From NCBI RefSeq assembly GCF_000412995.1, contig NZ_KE332512.1:1504694-1568693 (forward strand): a stretch of 64,000 bases of DNA, in the 5' to 3' direction. This document shows, one piece after another, positions 33,238-41,587 of the stretch; position 1 is the first letter of the stretch, and each line of letters starts with the position of its first letter. The notes beneath the pieces were generated by a model. It saw only the letters and a list, made by a program, of their open reading frames with translations. It was not told the origin of the DNA and did no database searches. The DNA is from Treponema vincentii F0403. Lineage in GTDB: Bacteria; Spirochaetota; Spirochaetia; Treponematales; Treponemataceae. Both the position numbers and the translations under genes were made by a program.

Positions 33238-33783
33238 ATGAAAGATATTGTACTATTGAGTCATTGTCTTTTAAATCCGTTCAGTAAAGTGAACAACAAT
33301 AAAGAACCGGATGACGTGAGCGCTTTAATTGAATGGCTGATGAAAAACAAAATCGGCATTATTCAATTAAAGTGCCCCGAAACGGAGATGTACGGCCTTA
33401 AAAGATGGGGGCATGTTCGGGAACAATTCGATACGCCGCATTACCGGCATGTTTCCCGAACACTCATTTCCCAAACTATCGATGAAGTAAAAGAGTATAT
33501 CCGAAACGGCTATAAACTTTCGGCCGTTATCGGAATAGACGGAAGCCCCAGCTGCGGTGTGCATTGTTCATGCAGTTCAAAGCGTTGGGGCGGTGAAATT
33601 TCAATCATCCAAGATTTGAAAGAAGTAAAACAAATCGACTATTGCAACCTGCCCGGCATTTTTATGGAAGAACTGCAAATGCAGCTGGAACAAAACGGCA
33701 TACACACCGCTTTCTTGGCTTATAAAGGCAAAGCGCTCGATGCCTTAATTAAAGAAGCGGAGTTATTGATACGCTCCGTCTAA
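33238..33783 (+). CDS. TudS-related putative desulfidase (DUF523-like)
   Basis: A 181-residue protein starting 3 bases after the binding-protein gene, so it belongs to the importer operon. Cysteines C10 (SHCLLNP), C46 (LKCPE) and C106, C110, C112 (GSPSCGVHCSC) fit the 4Fe-4S site of the TudS / DUF523 thio-base desulfurases, which bind the cluster with three cysteines and free the fourth iron for sulfide removal. Linkage to an importer suggests that the imported compound, or a product of it, carries a thio group; that is an inference. The last 4 bases overlap the end of the opposing outer-membrane gene. Confidence 0.7.
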   Translation: MKDIVLLSHCLLNPFSKVNNNKEPDDVSALIEWLMKNKIGIIQLKCPETEMYGLKRWGHVREQFDTPHYRHVSRTLISQTIDEVKEYIRNGYKLSAVIGIDGSPSCGVHCSCSSKRWGGEISIIQDLKEVKQIDYCNLPGIFMEELQMQLEQNGIHTAFLAYKGKALDALIKEAELLIRSV

Positions 33784-35534
33784 TATGCAACTTCTGCGCT
33801 TAACCGGATATAGTGGTTAAATTGCGTTCCCTTCGCTTTAGTGCGCCAATCATCCAACTGTCGCGCAGCTTCCGCTCGAATATTTTCTTCCCCGATAGTA
33901 TCGATAGATTTTTCATACCATCCCTTTGTCGTATCGTTCGGTGAATAGATATTCCGCCGCACGCCCGGATTGATATTCGCCTCGAATATATAGCCGATTT
34001 TAAACAGCATATATCCACCCGACTTTACAATCGGCAAATGGCAGCTGACATCAAGCGCAAGCTGATTCACGTACTGGATGGTTTGCTGGCGCATAAAGGG
34101 GGTCGTATACAGGAACGCGTGATTTTTCCATCCGGTGCTGCCGTCTGCTTCTCTACTTGTAATCGTAGGATGATTGAATACAGAGCCGTCTGTCGTATAC
34201 TGCCTTGCAAGGTAGTCTTTTATCATACTTATATCCGTAATACTTTCTGTTGTATTAGCATGGCGGATAAAAGTATTGGAGAGATTTACATCAAGCCCGT
34301 AAAGAGGGCGGAATTTTACCTTCAATTGGATACGGTCTGAATTAGGATCCAAATTGGTGCCAAGCGGAGAACCGCGGTGTGTATAATTTTGATAATTCGG
34401 TTTATTCTGATCATGGTTATCGACGTGTGTATACATATACGGCATTACAAGTGTATAGTTTAAGTCAACAAAAGAGAACCAATGAGTCTTCGGCATGGTA
34501 TACGATGCCCCGAATTCTCCGGATATACGCCATTTTGCATCTTTAAACTTTAGTATTTCATTTAAGCCGATATCATCAACATAAAACGCTGAATCAATAC
34601 GCAACCCTTTTATCGGCTTTACGGTTGCGCTTAAGCCGATTAATGAATTATCAGGAAAGTGATATACGCTTTGTCCGAGAAAAAAGGCTGAAAAAGGGAT
34701 GAGATACATCGGCTCAAAGCGTCCGCCGTACATCATACTGTCGATAATGGAAAATGAAAGCCACGGTAACGGACGGATATCTATAGAATGGGAGGCTATA
34801 AACTTTTCAGGACCGATAGAAGATCTATAATCATTTGTTGCCGAAAGTAATAAAAGAACTTGATTATATGCCCATTTTGCCTTATTAACCGTAAAAATAA
34901 ACTGTCCTGCATGAAATGCATCACGGGAAATAAAAATACCGCTATCGTGGAAGGGACCGTAAGAGGTACGCCCCAATCCTGCCGTAAAATAATATTCAGG
35001 AGTACCGAATGTTGCCGAAGTATTAAACATAGGTAGTAGTTTTAGTTTACCGATGTTTCCGGCATCATCGGCAATATCTTTTTGCGAATAAGAATATGCC
35101 GGTAACAGATTTTCGTTATCCAAGGTATTCATAAGGCTAACGTTCAAGTAAGCGGAAATGGTCAAAAGCTTCGCGAGCGAATAATTAAGTTTGCCGAATG
35201 GTGCTACGAAAAACTGTTTTTGAGAATTGCGTGAAGCAAAATTAAACTCTGTTTTTCCTCCGAAATGAAATGCTCGTTGAAAAAAACGCGCTTGATACTC
35301 TGCCGCTTTCCGCTGCTGTCCTGCATCGCCTTTTTCTGCAACTATCCGTAAGAGTCTCTCTATTTCCTGCAACGGATACGGACGAATGCTGGGAGCGTCA
35401 TTGATAAGCCCGCTTCCTTCCCAAATCGCTAAATCCTCATAAAAGGGATCGAATAAATCTACCGGAGCTTGCGCATAACTATTGAAACAGAATCCGATAA
35501 CTAAGAGACCGATATACCAAATCTTTTTCATCAT
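33780..35534 (-). CDS. putative outer-membrane beta-barrel protein, Wzi-like
   Basis: A 584-residue protein with a signal peptide (ending at SYAQ, residue 21). A short helical section (about 25-90: PYPLQEIERLLRIVAEKGDAGQQRKAAEYQARFFQRAF) precedes a long series of beta-strands to the end. The strand LGRTSYGPFHDSGIFISRDAF is like the GR...WGPG motif of capsule-assembly Wzi barrels. The C-terminal strand ends HYIRLSAEVAY with an aromatic residue, as expected for BamA-inserted barrels. A role in surface polysaccharide anchoring would suit the glycosyltransferases nearby but is unproven. Confidence 0.6.
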   Translation of the reverse strand: MMKKIWYIGLLVIGFCFNSYAQAPVDLFDPFYEDLAIWEGSGLINDAPSIRPYPLQEIERLLRIVAEKGDAGQQRKAAEYQARFFQRAFHFGGKTEFNFASRNSQKQFFVAPFGKLNYSLAKLLTISAYLNVSLMNTLDNENLLPAYSYSQKDIADDAGNIGKLKLLPMFNTSATFGTPEYYFTAGLGRTSYGPFHDSGIFISRDAFHAGQFIFTVNKAKWAYNQVLLLLSATNDYRSSIGPEKFIASHSIDIRPLPWLSFSIIDSMMYGGRFEPMYLIPFSAFFLGQSVYHFPDNSLIGLSATVKPIKGLRIDSAFYVDDIGLNEILKFKDAKWRISGEFGASYTMPKTHWFSFVDLNYTLVMPYMYTHVDNHDQNKPNYQNYTHRGSPLGTNLDPNSDRIQLKVKFRPLYGLDVNLSNTFIRHANTTESITDISMIKDYLARQYTTDGSVFNHPTITSREADGSTGWKNHAFLYTTPFMRQQTIQYVNQLALDVSCHLPIVKSGGYMLFKIGYIFEANINPGVRRNIYSPNDTTKGWYEKSIDTIGEENIRAEAARQLDDWRTKAKGTQFNHYIRLSAEVAY

Positions 35535-35644
35535 AACCTCGTTCTTTCATATTTTTATATAAATTCATAAGAAATTACCAAAAATCAGCAATATACTCAA
35601 CAGGGTATTGAAATTACCGGAGATTGTCTATTTATTTTCTTTCA

Positions 35645-35683
35645 AGATGTTGCTTTTTAAGGTCTTACTGTGTTAGGATACCG
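35645..35683 (+). repeat. glycosyltransferase upstream box, copy 1
   Basis: GATGTTGCTTTTTAAGG followed by TTACTGTGTTAGGATA. Related boxes lie at 36991-37031 and 37053-37090, each upstream of a GT4 gene. It may be a shared regulatory region copied with the genes. Confidence 0.45.
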
Positions 35684-35746
35684 CATAGGAAAGCTTTAAA
35701 AATTGAGGTTTTTAAAGGGATCCATAGATTTATTAAGGTTTTATGT

Positions 35747-36922
35747 ATGAGAATTGCCATAATTGCAGAATACTACCTTCCCGAAATAAACGGTGTTGTG
35801 TACCACATGGAAGCCTTGAGAAAAGGTTTGATAGAAGCCGGACATGAAGTGCTAATTTTAAAACCTGATTTTAAAGCAAAACACTACCATATTACTGATG
35901 GTATTTTATATAGCCCTGCATTAAAATTGCCCAATCTCTATGATTATTCTGTTTCTTATCCGTACAGCAAAATCGAATTAAAACTCTTGCAGGAATGGAA
36001 GCCTGATATTCTTCACATCCATACGGAATTCAGTCAGGGCATATTTGCTTTGTATGCAGCACGTCAGCTCAATGTACCGATCGTGTATACTTGTCATACC
36101 ATGTATTACGACTATATGCATTATTTAGGTGTATTTAAAAATTTTAAAGCGGCAAAAAGTTTTATCAATAAGAGCATTTTAAAATATACCAATGCCGCCA
36201 AAGCAGTTATCTGTGCGTCTACAAAGATGGAGGATTTTCTCAAACAATGTAACGTAACAACACCGATTTATAAAATTCCCAACGCTTGTATTACAACCGA
36301 TTTTGCCGAGGAAACACTGAATCAAGATCAATTACATGCACTAAAGACTCAATACAATATAAAACCGGATAGTTTTGCGGCTTGCTTTTGTGGAAGATTG
36401 GCTGCAGAGAAAAATCTTTCTTTGACATTAGATTTTTGGAAAGATTTTACGGCCGATATGCCGAATTGTAAACTATTTATAATCGGAGACGGGCCATCCA
36501 AAGATGAACTTGAACGGAAGGCAAAAGATTATGGCCTTGAAAATTCGGTTGTTTTTACAGGAAAGACCCCGCACGAAACCGTTAAATACTATTATCACCT
36601 ATGTGATACATATATTATGACGTCCCTTTCCGAAAACCATTCGGTTTCAGCTTTGGAAGCAATTGCTTGCGGTATTCCCGTAGTACATCTGTACGATAAA
36701 GAGAACGAAGATCAATATATTGAAGGTGTAACGGGATTTGCCTTTAAAGATTCAGAGTCATTCAATAAAATTCTGCACACCATTTATGATAAAAAGCAAC
36801 GTACCGGCGAGAGTAAAACCCTTAAAGAGGAAATAAATACAGCGGTAGCAAAAGATAATTATCAAACGATGGCGCAAAAAATTTTAGCTGTTTACAAACA
36901 CGTACTTGCTGAATCGGCGTAA
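35747..36922 (+). CDS. GT4-family glycosyltransferase, paralogue 1
   Basis: A 391-residue enzyme with two Rossmann-like domains. The start chosen is the ATG at 35747 (MRIAIIAEYYLPEINGVVYH; AAGG site), because that matches the paralogue's N-terminus. The EX7E-type motif lies in SENHSVSALEAIACGIPVV (about 300-318) and the donor-site GRLAAEKN at about 222-229. GT4 members move a sugar from a nucleotide donor to a lipid or glycan with retention; the N-terminal pattern resembles diacylglycerol glucosyltransferases and PimB-like mannosyltransferases. Acceptor and donor are not known. Confidence 0.85.
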   Translation: MRIAIIAEYYLPEINGVVYHMEALRKGLIEAGHEVLILKPDFKAKHYHITDGILYSPALKLPNLYDYSVSYPYSKIELKLLQEWKPDILHIHTEFSQGIFALYAARQLNVPIVYTCHTMYYDYMHYLGVFKNFKAAKSFINKSILKYTNAAKAVICASTKMEDFLKQCNVTTPIYKIPNACITTDFAEETLNQDQLHALKTQYNIKPDSFAACFCGRLAAEKNLSLTLDFWKDFTADMPNCKLFIIGDGPSKDELERKAKDYGLENSVVFTGKTPHETVKYYYHLCDTYIMTSLSENHSVSALEAIACGIPVVHLYDKENEDQYIEGVTGFAFKDSESFNKILHTIYDKKQRTGESKTLKEEINTAVAKDNYQTMAQKILAVYKHVLAESA

Positions 36923-36990
36923 ACAAACAGAGATAAGGTAGCCTCCCAATGCGCCCGCCCGCCGAAATAAGTATGAAAAATTATCATACA

Positions 36991-37090
36991 AGATATTGCT
37001 TTTTTAAACTATGTCGTGTTAGATGCCCTATAGTTCTGAGAATTTTAAATTACCGGTTGCTTTTACCGCCTTGCTGTGTTAGGATAAATC
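36991..37090 (+). repeat. glycosyltransferase upstream boxes, copies 2 and 3
   Basis: Two more degenerate copies of the 35645 box stand in tandem: AGATATTGCTTTTTTAAAC...GTGTTAG (36991-37031) and GGTTGCTTTTACC...TGTGTTAGGATA (37053-37090). The 190-base gap between the glycosyltransferase genes holds nothing else I can name; a remnant of a deleted third gene copy would fit. Confidence 0.45.
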
Positions 37091-37112
37091 CGTAAATGTA
37101 GAGGTTGCCGAT

Positions 37113-38312
37113 ATGCGAATTGCTATTATTACCGAATGCTATCTGCCGGAAATCAACGGCGCTGTGTATCATATTGAAGCGCTAAGAAAAGGCTTAATTG
37201 AATTAGGGCATGATGTTCTTATCGTTAAACCTGACGCAAACACAAAACACCATCATATTACCGACGGTATCCTATATAGTCCCGCCGTAAAATTACATAA
37301 TCTGTATAATTATTCCGTTTCCTATCCGCACAGCAGAATCAGATTAAGACTACTGAAAGAATGGAGACCCGATATTATCCATATCCACCATGAGTTCAGC
37401 CAAGGGTTATTCGCTCTCTATGCAGGGCGTAAACTTAATATACCGATTGTATACACCTGCCATAGTATGTACTATGACTATATTCACTATTTCGGCGCAC
37501 TACAAAATTTTCAAGCGGTAAAAGATTTTATCGACCATGGAATTTTACGGTATACCAATGCCGCTAAAGCGGTTATCTGTGCATCCACAAAACTGGAAGA
37601 TTTCTTAAAGCAGTGCAAAGTAACAACGCCGATTTATAAAATCCCGAATGCTTGTATTACAACCGATTTTGCCGAAGAAACGCTTAATCAGGATGTAGTG
37701 CATAATCTTAAAATACAATACAACATAAAACCGGACGATTTTATTGCCTGCTTTTGCGGACGGCTGGCAGCAGAAAAAAATCTTTCCCTCACGTTAGAAT
37801 ACTGGAAAAATTTTACGGCCGATATGTCGAATGCTAAATTATTTATAATAGGAAACGGTCCCGCAAGAGCTGAACTGGAACAGCAAGCAAAAGATTACGG
37901 CCTTACAAATTCCGTTATTTTTACCGGCGCCGTACTGCATGAAAATATCAAGTACTATTATCATCTTTGTGATGCATATATTATGACATCCTTGTCCGAA
38001 AACCATTCGGTTTCGGCTTTGGAAGCAATTGCCTGCGGTATTCCCGTAGTACACCTTTACGACAAGGAAAACGAAGATCAATATATTGAAGGTGTAACCG
38101 GTTTTGCCTTTAAGGATGCCGGTGAGTTCAATAAAATTCTGCATGACATTTATAATAGAAAACAACGTGCTAAGGATGATAAAGCCCTTAAAGAAGAAAT
38201 AAGTGCGGCAGCCATAAAAGACAATTATCAAACGATGACGAAAAAAATTGTGGATGTTTACCGGCAGGTGCTTGCCGAAACCGGGCGCACAGATACCGGC
38301 AGCAGCGAATAA
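37113..38312 (+). CDS. GT4-family glycosyltransferase, paralogue 2
   Basis: A 399-residue tandem paralogue of the preceding gene, roughly three quarters identical in protein. The stretch from SENHSVSALE through VTGFAFKD is residue-for-residue the same, while the DNA differs at many third codon positions. The EX7E motif and GRLAAEKN donor loop are both intact. The start has an AGAGG site. The C-terminus is 8 residues longer (RTDTGSSE). Maintained duplicates suggest two related acceptors, or successive steps of one glycan or glycolipid. Confidence 0.85.
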   Translation: MRIAIITECYLPEINGAVYHIEALRKGLIELGHDVLIVKPDANTKHHHITDGILYSPAVKLHNLYNYSVSYPHSRIRLRLLKEWRPDIIHIHHEFSQGLFALYAGRKLNIPIVYTCHSMYYDYIHYFGALQNFQAVKDFIDHGILRYTNAAKAVICASTKLEDFLKQCKVTTPIYKIPNACITTDFAEETLNQDVVHNLKIQYNIKPDDFIACFCGRLAAEKNLSLTLEYWKNFTADMSNAKLFIIGNGPARAELEQQAKDYGLTNSVIFTGAVLHENIKYYYHLCDAYIMTSLSENHSVSALEAIACGIPVVHLYDKENEDQYIEGVTGFAFKDAGEFNKILHDIYNRKQRAKDDKALKEEISAAAIKDNYQTMTKKIVDVYRQVLAETGRTDTGSSE

Positions 38313-38323
38313 CCGCGTTTACT

Positions 38324-38353
38324 AGAGAAATAAGGGCAGGGATTCTCTTTTCT
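38324..38353 (+). terminator. weak terminator after the glycosyltransferase pair
   Basis: A short stem AGAGAA (38324-38329) / TTCTCT (38343-38348) is followed by TTTTCT. Confidence 0.35.
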
Positions 38354-39362
38354 AAAAACTAAAATCCTTTAAAAAGAATTCGGGATTTACCGCTTCCATA
38401 TTCAGCCTTATTTCCCAATGCAGATGCGGACCGGTTGCAAGTCCCGTTGCACCGGAACGCCCAAGCTTTTCCCCCTGTTTGACGTATTGCCCTTCGTGCA
38501 CATTCAGCGAATCCAGATGGTAATAAAGGCTGTACAGTCCGGGCAAGTGCTCTATCACAACGCTCCAGCCGGTGGAAATACGGCTTTCCGCCAGCATAAC
38601 TTTCCCAGCCGCACATGCGTGAACCGGAGTCCCTGTCGGCACACCGTAATCTATTCCGTAATGCAGCGATATGCTTGTCGTTTTGTCGGTATATTCAAAG
38701 ATACGCCGGTCTCCAAATCCGGACGTGATACGTTTTGACTCCACCGGAAGCGTAAAAGGCTTCAATGCATACACATCCTGCGGGGTAACGGCTGCAAGAA
38801 TGTTATTGAGCTTTTCAATTTGTGCGGCGCGCTCAGGACTTGTATCTCGCCTAATCCCCGTATTCCGTGCATCAAGCGGAATACGTTCGGAAATAAATTG
38901 CTTTTCCGGAATAGCAAGGGGGAGCAACACCTCTTTTTCCGGTGCTCCCGCAGCGGAAATAATTACCTTAAGCAAATAGGTATCTTTGTCGGAAAGCCAT
39001 GTCGAAAGTGGAATGCCCGCCAGCATATCAGCTGTTCCCGCCGCGAGTTTTTGAGAATTTGAACTTTTAGGATTTGTCAAGAAAAACTGCGCGGAAGCAA
39101 TATTCTTTTTCCCATTAAAAAACTGTAGAACTGCAGCAGGATTTTGCAAAGCTCCGTTGCGCACTGTGGGGGAAAGCTTAATCGAAAGCCTCGCAAACAC
39201 CGCATCACCGGGCTGAGCTTTTTCGTTATAGGTTATAGAGCCGCTGTAAGCCTGCTCTTGGAACAGTACCGTCTCAACCGCAGACAACTGTGCCGCAGCA
39301 GCCGCAATGTACACAATGCAAATAATGAACCCGTACAAAAATCTTTTATGCATATCTGTCAT
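38352..39362 (-). CDS. M23-family (LytM) metallopeptidase, exported
   Basis: A 336-residue protein using the ATG at 39362, which has a GGAAAG site; the frame opens at an ATG 15 bases upstream without one. A signal peptide (FLYGFIICIVYIAAAAAQLSA) is followed by a beta-rich region (about 25-165) and a LytM domain at about 215-330. The zinc motifs are complete: HYGIDYGVPTG supplies H and D, and GPHLHWEIRL gives the HxH pair. Such enzymes cut peptide cross-links of peptidoglycan or act as activators of amidases. Since all zinc ligands are present, a working endopeptidase is likely. Confidence 0.85.
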   Translation of the reverse strand: MTDMHKRFLYGFIICIVYIAAAAAQLSAVETVLFQEQAYSGSITYNEKAQPGDAVFARLSIKLSPTVRNGALQNPAAVLQFFNGKKNIASAQFFLTNPKSSNSQKLAAGTADMLAGIPLSTWLSDKDTYLLKVIISAAGAPEKEVLLPLAIPEKQFISERIPLDARNTGIRRDTSPERAAQIEKLNNILAAVTPQDVYALKPFTLPVESKRITSGFGDRRIFEYTDKTTSISLHYGIDYGVPTGTPVHACAAGKVMLAESRISTGWSVVIEHLPGLYSLYYHLDSLNVHEGQYVKQGEKLGRSGATGLATGPHLHWEIRLNMEAVNPEFFLKDFSF

Positions 39363-39581
39363 ATTCGACTTTCCCAATTATTCCCTGATGGTACCGAAGT
39401 CTGCTAGATCAATCAAGGTATAAGGCGGGGGAAGTCTCCCCCTACGCTCCATAAAAGCGCACCTTTTCTGTACTATGCTGCACAACGTTTTTCCGCTGCG
39501 CTTCAAAAGTTGTTGCTGCAAAACTCGAACGGTGCGCTTGTTATTGCGCTACCCCCTCTCTCCACGCATACATTTTTTCGG

Positions 39582-39596
39582 TATAATAAACGCACT
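39582..39596 (+). promoter_or_regulatory. -10 box 9 bases before the phosphohexomutase start
   Basis: TATAAT at 39582-39587, 9 bases before the ATG at 39597; no Shine-Dalgarno sequence and a poor -35 (TCTCCA). Confidence 0.5.
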
Positions 39597-41168
39597 ATGA
39601 CTGAACATGATGTTTTAAAGCTGCAAAACGGCAGCGATATCCGCGGCGTTGCGCTTGAAGGCGTTGACGGCGAACACGTTAATTTAACACCGGACGTATG
39701 CCGGAGCATCGGCGCAGCGTTTGCCTCATGGCTTGCTGCGAAAATAGGACGGAACACGGAAGCGCTTATTATCGGCATCGGGAGAGATTCCCGGCTTTCA
39801 GGCGAGGCTCTCGAACAGGCGCTTGTCGAAGGGCTTGCGCCGCAGCAGGTTACGATTGTGCGCTGCTCACTTGCTACTACGCCGGCAATGTTTATGGGTA
39901 CGGTCTTTGAAGAGACAAACTTTGACGGCTCCATTATGATTACCGCGAGCCACCTGCCGTTCAACCGGAACGGATTTAAGTTTTTCGACAAATCGGGCGG
40001 ACTGGAACGCAGCGATATAACGGAGATTTTACGCGCCGCCGCCGCGCTGCATCACTCCGGCGTTCCGGAAATTGCCGGCGATACACCTGCATATACCGAA
40101 AGTCCTGCTGTTCAAGTAGGGCACGCCAGTTCGCCTCAATGCCGTTCGTTCGATTTAATCGCGCTGTATTCGGAGCATCTGCGCAATGCAATCCGGAAGG
40201 GTCTCAACTTCCAAGCCGAAAAACCGCTTGCCGGTCTTAAAATCGCCGTCGACGCCGGAAACGGTGCCGGCGGCTTTTTTGCAGAGCAGGTATTAAAACC
40301 GCTCGGCGCCGACATAAGCGGCAGCCGCTTCCTTGAGCCGGACGGAACCTTTCCCAATCATATTCCCAATCCTGAAAACAAGGCGGCGATGGAAGCGGCT
40401 CAAGCAGCCGTCATCCAAAGCGGTTCCGATTTAGGCTTGATTTTCGACACCGATGTCGACCGTATGTCGGCTGTGCTGTCTGACGGAACAGAGGTCAACC
40501 GCGACGCAATCATTGCGATGACGGCGGCGATTCTCGCGCCTGCTTACCCGCACAGCACCATCGTTACCGATTCGGTTACTTCAGACCGGCTCACCTTTTT
40601 CCTTGAACGGGAACTCGGTCTTACTCACCTACGGTACATGCGCGGGTACAAAAACGTGATCAATAAATGCCGCGAGCTGAATGAGCACGGCATTACGAGC
40701 CCTCTTGCGATGGAAACGTCCGGGCACGGCGCGCTGAAAGAGAATTACTACCTTGATGACGGCGCATTTCTTGCGGTAAAACTCGTTACCGCGCTTGCAA
40801 ACGCAAAACATACAGGCAAAAATATCGAAAGCCTGATTGAAAAGCTCCCGCCGCTTGTAGAAGAAGCCGAGCTGCGTTTTAAGATAGGCGGCGAAGATTT
40901 TAAAGACTACGGTACGGCGGTACTGCAAACGTTTAAGGAACGCGCCGAAAAAGCAGGCTTTGAGTTACCGCAGTCGTATGAAGGGGTGCGTATTTCGTTT
41001 AACAGCGCGGAAGCGCAGGGCTGGATGCTCCTCCGCTTATCTCTGCATGATCCCGTCATGCCGCTGAACATCGAAAGCACGCGAAAAGGCGGCCTTGCAA
41101 AGTTGAAAGCCATCGCCCGCACCTTGCTGGACGGCTTTGACCGGCTGGATATCAGCCCGCTGAACTGA
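39597..41168 (+). CDS. phosphomannomutase / phosphoglucomutase family protein
   Basis: A 523-residue alpha-D-phosphohexomutase using the ATG at 39597. The catalytic serine lies in MITASHLPFNRNGFKFF (the family's TASHNP with Leu for Asn). The magnesium loop reads FDTDVDRMSAV in place of DGDGDR, and the sugar loop is METSGHGALKEN. The C-terminal phosphate-binding part carries MLLRLSLHDPVMPLNIES, similar to the usual R-x-S-x-T-P. These shifts are shared by a clade of bacterial and plant mutases and do not argue for loss of function. The sugar (glucose or mannose 1/6-phosphate) is undecided. It could feed the glycosyltransferases upstream. Confidence 0.82.
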   Translation: MTEHDVLKLQNGSDIRGVALEGVDGEHVNLTPDVCRSIGAAFASWLAAKIGRNTEALIIGIGRDSRLSGEALEQALVEGLAPQQVTIVRCSLATTPAMFMGTVFEETNFDGSIMITASHLPFNRNGFKFFDKSGGLERSDITEILRAAAALHHSGVPEIAGDTPAYTESPAVQVGHASSPQCRSFDLIALYSEHLRNAIRKGLNFQAEKPLAGLKIAVDAGNGAGGFFAEQVLKPLGADISGSRFLEPDGTFPNHIPNPENKAAMEAAQAAVIQSGSDLGLIFDTDVDRMSAVLSDGTEVNRDAIIAMTAAILAPAYPHSTIVTDSVTSDRLTFFLERELGLTHLRYMRGYKNVINKCRELNEHGITSPLAMETSGHGALKENYYLDDGAFLAVKLVTALANAKHTGKNIESLIEKLPPLVEEAELRFKIGGEDFKDYGTAVLQTFKERAEKAGFELPQSYEGVRISFNSAEAQGWMLLRLSLHDPVMPLNIESTRKGGLAKLKAIARTLLDGFDRLDISPLN

Positions 41169-41303
41169 GAAATGTACAGGGACATTTTTAAGAACCGTCC
41201 ATGACGTTGTTGAAAGCCGCTGCCGTTCGCAACAGGGCGGTTATGCCTTTAGAAATATTTGTAGACTTCTTCTGCCCGTTTTGGTATTGCGATTTGTGTA
41301 GAA

Positions 41304-41329
41304 GGTTTAAAATGCTTGCGTTTTGAACC
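41304..41329 (-). terminator. possible terminator of the tRNA-Pro transcript
   Basis: A stem GGTTTAAAA / TTTTGAACC (one G-T pair) with a small GC extension lies about 25 bases past the tRNA-Pro 3' end on its strand. The T-run after it is poor. The remaining part of 41169-41303 shows nothing recognisable. Confidence 0.35.
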
Positions 41330-41352
41330 GACTCCGTTGATTTGAGAAAAGA

Positions 41353-41424
41353 TCGGGCAGGGGGGATTTGAACCCCCGACTTCTTGGTCCCGAACCAAGC
41401 GCGCTACCCCTGCGCTACTGCCCG
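41353..41424 (-). tRNA. tRNA-Pro (anticodon CGG)
   Basis: The minus strand folds as a complete cloverleaf: acceptor CGGGCAG / CTGCCCG, anticodon stem CTTGG / CCAAG around loop TTCGGGA (anticodon CGG), and T-arm GGGGG-TTCAAAT-CCCCC. The discriminator is A and CCA is not encoded. Confidence 0.93.
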
Positions 41425-41451
41425 TTTGCGTGATTGTATCTTAACGAGATA

Positions 41452-41486
41452 TAAAAATAAAGCTCACCACTTGCGCGGTGAGCTTC
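41452..41486 (-). terminator. rho-independent terminator of tRNA-Asp
   Basis: Between the two tRNAs, stem AGCTCACC (41461-41468) / GGTGAGCT (41477-41484) is followed, on the minus strand, by TTTATTTTTA. The two tRNAs are therefore probably separate transcription units. Confidence 0.85.
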
Positions 41487-41488
41487 TT

Positions 41489-41563
41489 CGGGAGCGACGG
41501 GGCTCGAACCCGCGATCTCCGGCGTGACAGGCCAGCGCGATAAACCAGCTTCGCTACGCCCCC
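41489..41563 (-). tRNA. tRNA-Asp (anticodon GTC)
   Basis: The minus strand has acceptor GGGGGCG / CGCTCCC with one G-T pair, anticodon stem CTGGC / GCCGG around loop CTGTCAC (anticodon GTC), and T-arm GCGGG-TTCGAGC-CCCGT. The discriminator is G and CCA is not encoded. Confidence 0.93.
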
Positions 41564-41587
41564 GTAATGGCGGTAATAATATACCTA

